Positions 59,340 to 64,000 of a stretch of DNA of 64,000 nucleotides are shown piece after piece. The DNA lies in the NCBI GenBank assembly GCA_023238725.1, contig CM041541.1, positions 11,800,544 through 11,864,543 on the forward strand, written 5' to 3'. The notes beneath the pieces were generated by a model. The model saw only the letters and a program-made list of their open reading frames with translations, was not told where the DNA came from and ran no database searches. Each line of letters opens with the position of its first letter. The stretch's first letter is position 1. A program made the translations under genes and the position numbers. This DNA comes from Scortum barcoo. Taxonomy: Eukaryota; Chordata; Actinopteri; Centrarchiformes; Terapontidae.

Positions 59340-59830
59340 TTGTCAGAAATCATCTCAACAGCTGATCGCATGATGCCAATAAACCATAACATGATAAAAT
59401 GTTATAACAGAACATTATGACTGACTAATTTTAACTTTCAGAAATAGAAAATTTGATGTTTTGACTGTCCAAAGTTAAAATGTTAAGGTTTCCACTCTAC
59501 AATGATTCTTTTAACTATAATGCATAAAAAATGCTCCACAAACCAGTTAGATTCCCAAAATGCTGCAGGAAAATTGAACTTTTCTTTACATTTTTCCCGA
59601 CATTAGGCCAAGAGCCTGTTGGGCTTTCTCACGATCTAAAAAGGTGATGAAGAAATGAAACAGCTGTAAAAGAAAATGAATGGAAAATGGAAGTGCATGT
59701 GCCTCGATTGAGACTGATTACAAGTGATTTTTCAGGTATTCTGCTGATTATTTAAATGTGTGATACGTGTTTCATCCACGTTTTGTCTTTGGTTCTTGAG
59801 AATGAACACCTCCATCCTCCAACTGGATCT
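59340..59830. other. AT-rich gene-free interval
   Basis: AT-rich sequence with no supported feature. Confidence 0.5.
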
Positions 59831-59833
59831 TTA

Positions 59834-59859
59834 CCACACACACACACACACACACACAC
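59834..59859. repeat. (CA)13 microsatellite
   Basis: A CA tract of about 26 bp. Confidence 0.95.
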
Positions 59860-60015
59860 CAGGAAGCTTACAGGCCCCGTCAATGTGGAGGGATTACCAG
59901 GCGAGAGCGCTCCCTCCTTCAATCCCAATTTACCTCTAAATAAATTCCCAAATTTATGAGCATGTTAGCAAGCGTAATCCAGCCTTGATTTGCTCATTTC
60001 AGGCACAAGGGAGGA

Positions 60016-60020
<5 letters not shown>

Positions 60021-60062
<42 letters not shown>
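60021..60062. repeat. (GA)21 microsatellite
   Basis: A perfect 42-bp GA tract. Confidence 0.96.
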
Positions 60063-60065
<3 letters not shown>

Positions 60066-60419
60066 CCGACTGGGTAGTTGTTGTCACCAGCACCAGAGTA
60101 GGTGGCCAACAAAAGCCAGAAAAACATACAAAAACGTGCAGCGACGCCTGCGACGGGCGTCTGCGGCGAGGCTGATGTAGGAGGCGAAATAGGTGGTCTC
60201 TGCTCTTGTTGGTTTGTCTGATTTATTGATATCCCTCACTGGGGAGCTTTGTCTTTCGTCAGACTGTCAGGGCGCACGGTGGCGACGAAAGGAAGGGGGG
60301 CGGTGGGAGAAAGACAGGAGAAGAAAAAAACAAAAAAAACGAGTGGTTATTTCTGCTGATAGGGCATATTTTCTGTCAACAGTCTCTGGCAGATGAGTGT
60401 ATGTGATAATACCGCTGCC

Positions 60420-60700
60420 AAGGAAAGTCTCTCAGCTCTTCAGCCTCCGGAAGAATATTTCTGTCTCAGCTCAGGGCCGTGGCTCCTCTCTCCCCTCCTT
60501 CCAGCTTTTATAATTCAGTAAACTGAAGTAATTACCACAGAGGCATGCTCAATAATTACAAAATGCTCTGTCACAGTCATGTAGGTAATGGCATATCTTG
60601 CTCTGCTGGCAGCGATAACACAGGTGAGACGAATCACAGAAAACAGATCTGATAGCATTGTAATGGTAAAGAAATGCCATTATGATCAAGGGTGGCACCG
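60420..60700. promoter_or_regulatory. Candidate conserved non-coding element
   Basis: Complex sequence holds gcttttataattcagtaaac, gaagtaattaccacagaggc, catgctcaataattacaaaa and catgtaggtaatggcatatc. Homeodomain cores are dense. Confidence 0.38.
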
Positions 60701-60859
60701 CCGCTCGGGGGGGATTATCGACTCGTGTCTGTGCACGTGTTTTCTGCTCTCCACGCAGGTACAAAGAGAAGCTGTGCGATGCCATTGACATTCTGTCCGC
60801 CGCTAAAGAACATACGGACCTGCAGCTTCATGTTTATCCTGCTGATGTCTCATCTCTCT

Positions 60860-61370
60860 TTCGGCAAATCGGCATGAAATTTGCTTAATTATCAACCGCA
60901 AATCAACAAAATATTAGGTGTTGTTTACTGTAATCCCATTTTGCTTAGTTTAATTTCCTCGACTCTTCTCCTGGTGGCGTGTTTACTCGGGATTGGACAC
61001 GGTGGCGTCCTGAAGATCCCGGCCATCCAGTGCAGCTTCCGCGAGGCGGCGGCGAGAACGCAACCACGTAATTAGCGAAATGCGGCCCTAATGCTCGTCT
61101 CCTTGAGAGTTTGACCCTATTTGTTTGTGCCGAGGTAATTTCATTACGCCCGTGCGAATCCCAGGAGCTGCCACGAGTTAACGCTAAATGCTCACCAGAG
61201 AGGGGATAAGTATTTGGCAAGGCATCAGCAAAGAGAAGAGAGGGAGCGGCGAGGCTCAATAACACTTCTTTCATGTTGACAAATTCCATTAGTGCGCAAA
61301 GGCTGGTGTTTGTACTCTATTTTATTTATGATAATGCTCAAGCATTGGAGGGAAGCGGTATTCATCACCC
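60860..61370. promoter_or_regulatory. Strong candidate conserved non-coding element
   Basis: About 500 bp of repeat-free, CpG-bearing sequence: aaatttgcttaattatcaac, ctgtaatcccattttgctta, gcaaccacgtaattagcg, gccctaatgctcgtctcc, gccgaggtaatttcattacg, gagttaacgctaaatgctc, aattccattagtgcgcaaag and tttatttatgataatgctca. It is the longest uninterrupted block of this texture in the window. Confidence 0.5.
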
Positions 61371-62180
61371 GTGCCACCTATGTGGCCTGATAGTGTGCGG
61401 CAGACGTCTGTGATTTGTACAGAACGCTCAGCATCACTCTCACACCGCGGGCCGGTGGGAAAGTCAAGGTGGGATCCTGTATCAGCGTTTCAGCCGTCTG
61501 TTTGTGCTTCCAGAGCGCTGCACTCTTACGTCTGCCTCTCACAGGCACGAACATGCAGAATAATGAACCTCTAACAGCACATTAGGAGCTTTCTCTCTTT
61601 TTTAGAGGCGATTTTTAGTATTCGTGACCGCATGAGTCCTCGAGGGCTGCAGGTAATTTGTTCTCTTATGACAACAAAAAACTGATCCTGGAGTCACAAA
61701 CCTCCCCACGTCATTATTGTGATGATATTTCTGTTGAAACAAGCAAAACATTACAGAGTGGGGGCTTTAATTTATGAAGAAAAAGATGTTACATTGAATT
61801 TGTCTGTGCACCTGAAATGCAACTTTCATCGCCATGAAATGTTCCCGACGATGCCTCTGGTGACCTGACGTCGCTTGTCGTGAGTCATTTTACCTTCAAT
61901 CCCTGGATTAGCCACTGGTTTGTGGGTAGAGGTGGAATTATCCACATAATCCACAAGATGCCAGAGGTAAAGCTGCTGTCTCACTCTCACTCTCGTTTTA
62001 TGACAAAATGAAGCTAAATCAATCCAGATGACACTCTTAATGCAATATCACCTGGCAATCAAAGGCTCCTATGTGCCAATAAATATACGAGTCCACAGAG
62101 AGTGTTGGCATGCTGATTAGGCTCCTATAAAGCAGCTCCAGGACCAGGACCAGGACTGGGATGTGGTGGCCTCCGCAGTG
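61370..62180. promoter_or_regulatory. Candidate conserved non-coding element cluster
   Basis: Complex parts hold ctgcaggtaatttgttctc, gggctttaatttatgaag, ggaattatccacataatcca, ctcttaatgcaatatcacct and gcatgctgattaggctccta. No repeats and no protein-like frame. Confidence 0.42.
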
Positions 62181-62357
62181 TCTGCTGGCAACGGGCAAAG
62201 TTTCTGTTTCAATAAAATATCACGATCGCCCTGCCTTCATGTGTTTCTGCATGCATGTGGCTTTATTTGACTGTGACTGTAAGTGTGTTTGCAGATGCCT
62301 GTGTGTGTTTTTCATGCATGCACGTATTTGTGTGTAATTATGTAAGTGTCCCCGTGC

Positions 62358-62376
62358 ATGTGTGTGTGTGTGTGTT
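62358..62376. repeat. (GT)n microsatellite in GT/CA-rich sequence
   Basis: A GT tract of about 19 bp. The surrounding 62240-62410 is enriched in tgcatg and gtgt words. Confidence 0.88.
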
Positions 62377-62469
62377 TTGGATGTTACGGGGGGGTGTACA
62401 TGCACACACAAAAACACTGAGGTTGGAAACATTCTGATGTCAACAGCGAAGCAAGAAATAGGAAAAACA

Positions 62470-62830
62470 CATTTAAATCGCTGGCGCTGAGGACGGCAGT
62501 GTTCGGGAGCCAGGCGAAATCACCGCGCGAGCCCGGCATTGCGTGTGACAGGGTGCATCGTGGGATAGCTCTTAATCCTCTGCGCGCGAGACACAGCAAT
62601 CGGGAGAGGTACGTCCCATCCCATCTGAGGACAGGGAGCCGGCGCAGGTTGTACCTATTAGGGCAGCTTAGTAATTCAAGAAGCGGCAATTTGAGAGTGA
62701 AAGGAGGGAAGGGAGGAGGGAGAATCGGGGAAGAAAGCAAAACTAATGCCATAACTCCGAGGGCTCCCAAAAGACAGCTTTGAGGATTGGACTGGATGAC
62801 AGAAAAGCTTCGTCATCACAGAGGTGGGTA
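62470..62830. promoter_or_regulatory. Strong candidate CpG-bearing conserved element
   Basis: Complex sequence holds gcgaaatcaccgcgcgagcc, gatagctcttaatcctctgc, gtacctattagggcagctta and gtaattcaagaagcggcaat. CpG is denser than in most of the window. The 94-codon plus and 128-codon minus frames overlap and neither is recognisable. Confidence 0.43.
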
Positions 62831-63620
62831 TGAGCGCTGGTAATGAGAGGACTTGCTCCATGCCAGGCATTATTACGGACAGATTGCACCCAGGGAAGAA
62901 GAGGCCTCCTTTTGTCTGTTAAGAGCTACATCGGCTCAAAGTTGGAATAAAAAGGAAGCAATCCTCAAACATGCAGCGGGGGGAAACGTGATATTTGGTA
63001 ATACGGAACTCCGGTTTTCTATAAATTTCAAAGCGTTGTTGATTCTTGTGGAGGGAGAGAGATCTTCTGTTGCCTTAAGACACAGAGAAGAGGCATAATA
63101 CATGTCAGAGGAAAATGTACCAACCTACTGTACTTTTTTCCTCCCTCAGTTTTCAATCTTTTGTGGTTGGCAGCAGGGACAGAACTGAGGAAACAGTACC
63201 CTATCACTTAAATGGTTAAGTATTTTATGAGTAAAATGCTTCCAAATGTCTCTCAAAAACCTTCCAGACCACACCAAAGACAAAATGAGGTAATATTACG
63301 TTTCTGAAAAGTCCCCAGTATGATACCCCGACTCTGCTGTAATTGCATCAGAAAAATGGTGAGCGAGTCTTCTCTCTGTTACATGTCAGGCCATTTGACT
63401 TGGCAAAAGCCGCGCTCATTAAGAGTGTGGGAGAGAAAACGTCTCAAATTTTTCCCAGCTGAAGGCTTGTATGCATACAGAAGGAGAGCACAACATGCAG
63501 ATGTACACTATCGCCCAAATCGTCCGTATGTCCCCGGTGCATTGTTAGCTCTGGTGTTTCATGCTAACACTTTTTGCAAAACGGTAAGCAGCCTCCACTC
63601 TATTACTTAAGCATACACAG
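62830..63620. promoter_or_regulatory. Candidate conserved non-coding element cluster
   Basis: Parts at 62830-63020 (gcgctggtaatgagaggac, caggcattattacggac, tatttggtaatacggaac) and 63400-63590 (cgcgctcattaagagtgtgg, gcattgttagctctggtg) are complex and repeat-free. The stretch between them is undistinguished. Confidence 0.38.
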
Positions 63621-64000
63621 AGAATGACATAGGCTGCAAACGCACATACTGCATATGAAATAAAACACCATTTTAAGTTGTAATGGTGATGCTTTGACCG
63701 TTGTAAGCATGGATATTTTCCTCACTGCTGCCTTGCACAACATGAATATGGTAACAGGCTCTGTTTTAAGGGAATACAACCAAAAACTGTTGTTGAGGAT
63801 CTAACAATGATCCTCCTTGGACTTGAAATCAGGCTCTGAAAAGTTTGTTGCGTGCTTCTTGGTGGATGAAAGCAACCACAGATAGTTTGAATTTACAAAA
63901 TTACAATATATTCCAACTGTCATCCAGAGTCAGGATAAAAAATGAAATTCTGAAAATGTCCAAAGTAGGTTTTCAAACCAATCCTGCAGTGTACAAAAGG
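63620..64000. other. AT-rich gene-free interval at the window edge
   Basis: AT-rich sequence with no supported feature; it runs off the window. Confidence 0.45.

Noticed and set aside
1..64000. CRISPR arrays, bacterial operons or phage-like systems
   Set aside because: There are no regularly spaced repeats with unique spacers and no coding density. The repeat types and microsatellites indicate a vertebrate genome.
1..64000. Known microRNA hairpins
   Set aside because: I looked for mature sequences of common conserved families and recognised none. A lineage-specific microRNA cannot be excluded without small RNA data.

Overview
The window looks like a stretch of teleost fish nuclear genome with no convincing protein-coding gene. 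The fish assignment rests on decayed dispersed repeats of types common in ray-finned fish: a LINE 3' tail with the ttattgatcccc signature at 20.06-20.33 kb, a repeat carrying acttgagtattcccattt at 22.4 kb, a DNA-transposon-like block at 26.44-26.73 kb, the dispersed motif gctgatgcttttatcca at 30.8 kb, and a tRNA-derived SINE-like block at 58.95-59.27 kb. It also rests on very frequent CA/GT microsatellites and moderate GC. The species and locus cannot be named from the sequence alone.

The open reading frames are mostly short, low in complexity, overlapping on both strands, and match no protein family I recognise. The longest, 228 codons at 45008-45694 on the minus strand, has no recognisable domain. 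I found no tRNA, rRNA or known microRNA.

The layout alternates three kinds of sequence. (1) Complex, non-repetitive blocks of 150-700 bp are rich in homeodomain-type TAATTA/CTAATTAG cores, POU octamers, SOX-type ACAATGG and other factor motifs, with more CpG than their surroundings. They look like conserved non-coding elements. In the left half they are scattered (2.8, 4.2, 5.9-6.6, 7.2, 9.2, 10.8, 11.35, 12.8, 14.3, 20.7, 24.75, 27.3, 28.4, 34.1, 35.6 and 37.2 kb). From about 39 kb to the right edge they are nearly continuous. (2) AT-rich intervals have no visible structure. (3) Simple-sequence blocks include about 800 bp of almost pure purine (21.3-22.1 kb) and a microsatellite cluster with 66 bp of GT (28.8-29.4 kb).

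The simplest reading is a gene desert or very large intron inside the regulatory domain of a developmental gene lying outside the window. That is an inference from texture. Calling the blocks conserved needs alignment to other fish and tetrapods. Features worth following are perfect nuclear-receptor half-site repeats (one DR4, four DR1), several ZNF143/Staf-type sites, short perfect inverted repeats, and one doubtful exon-like segment at 60.76 kb.
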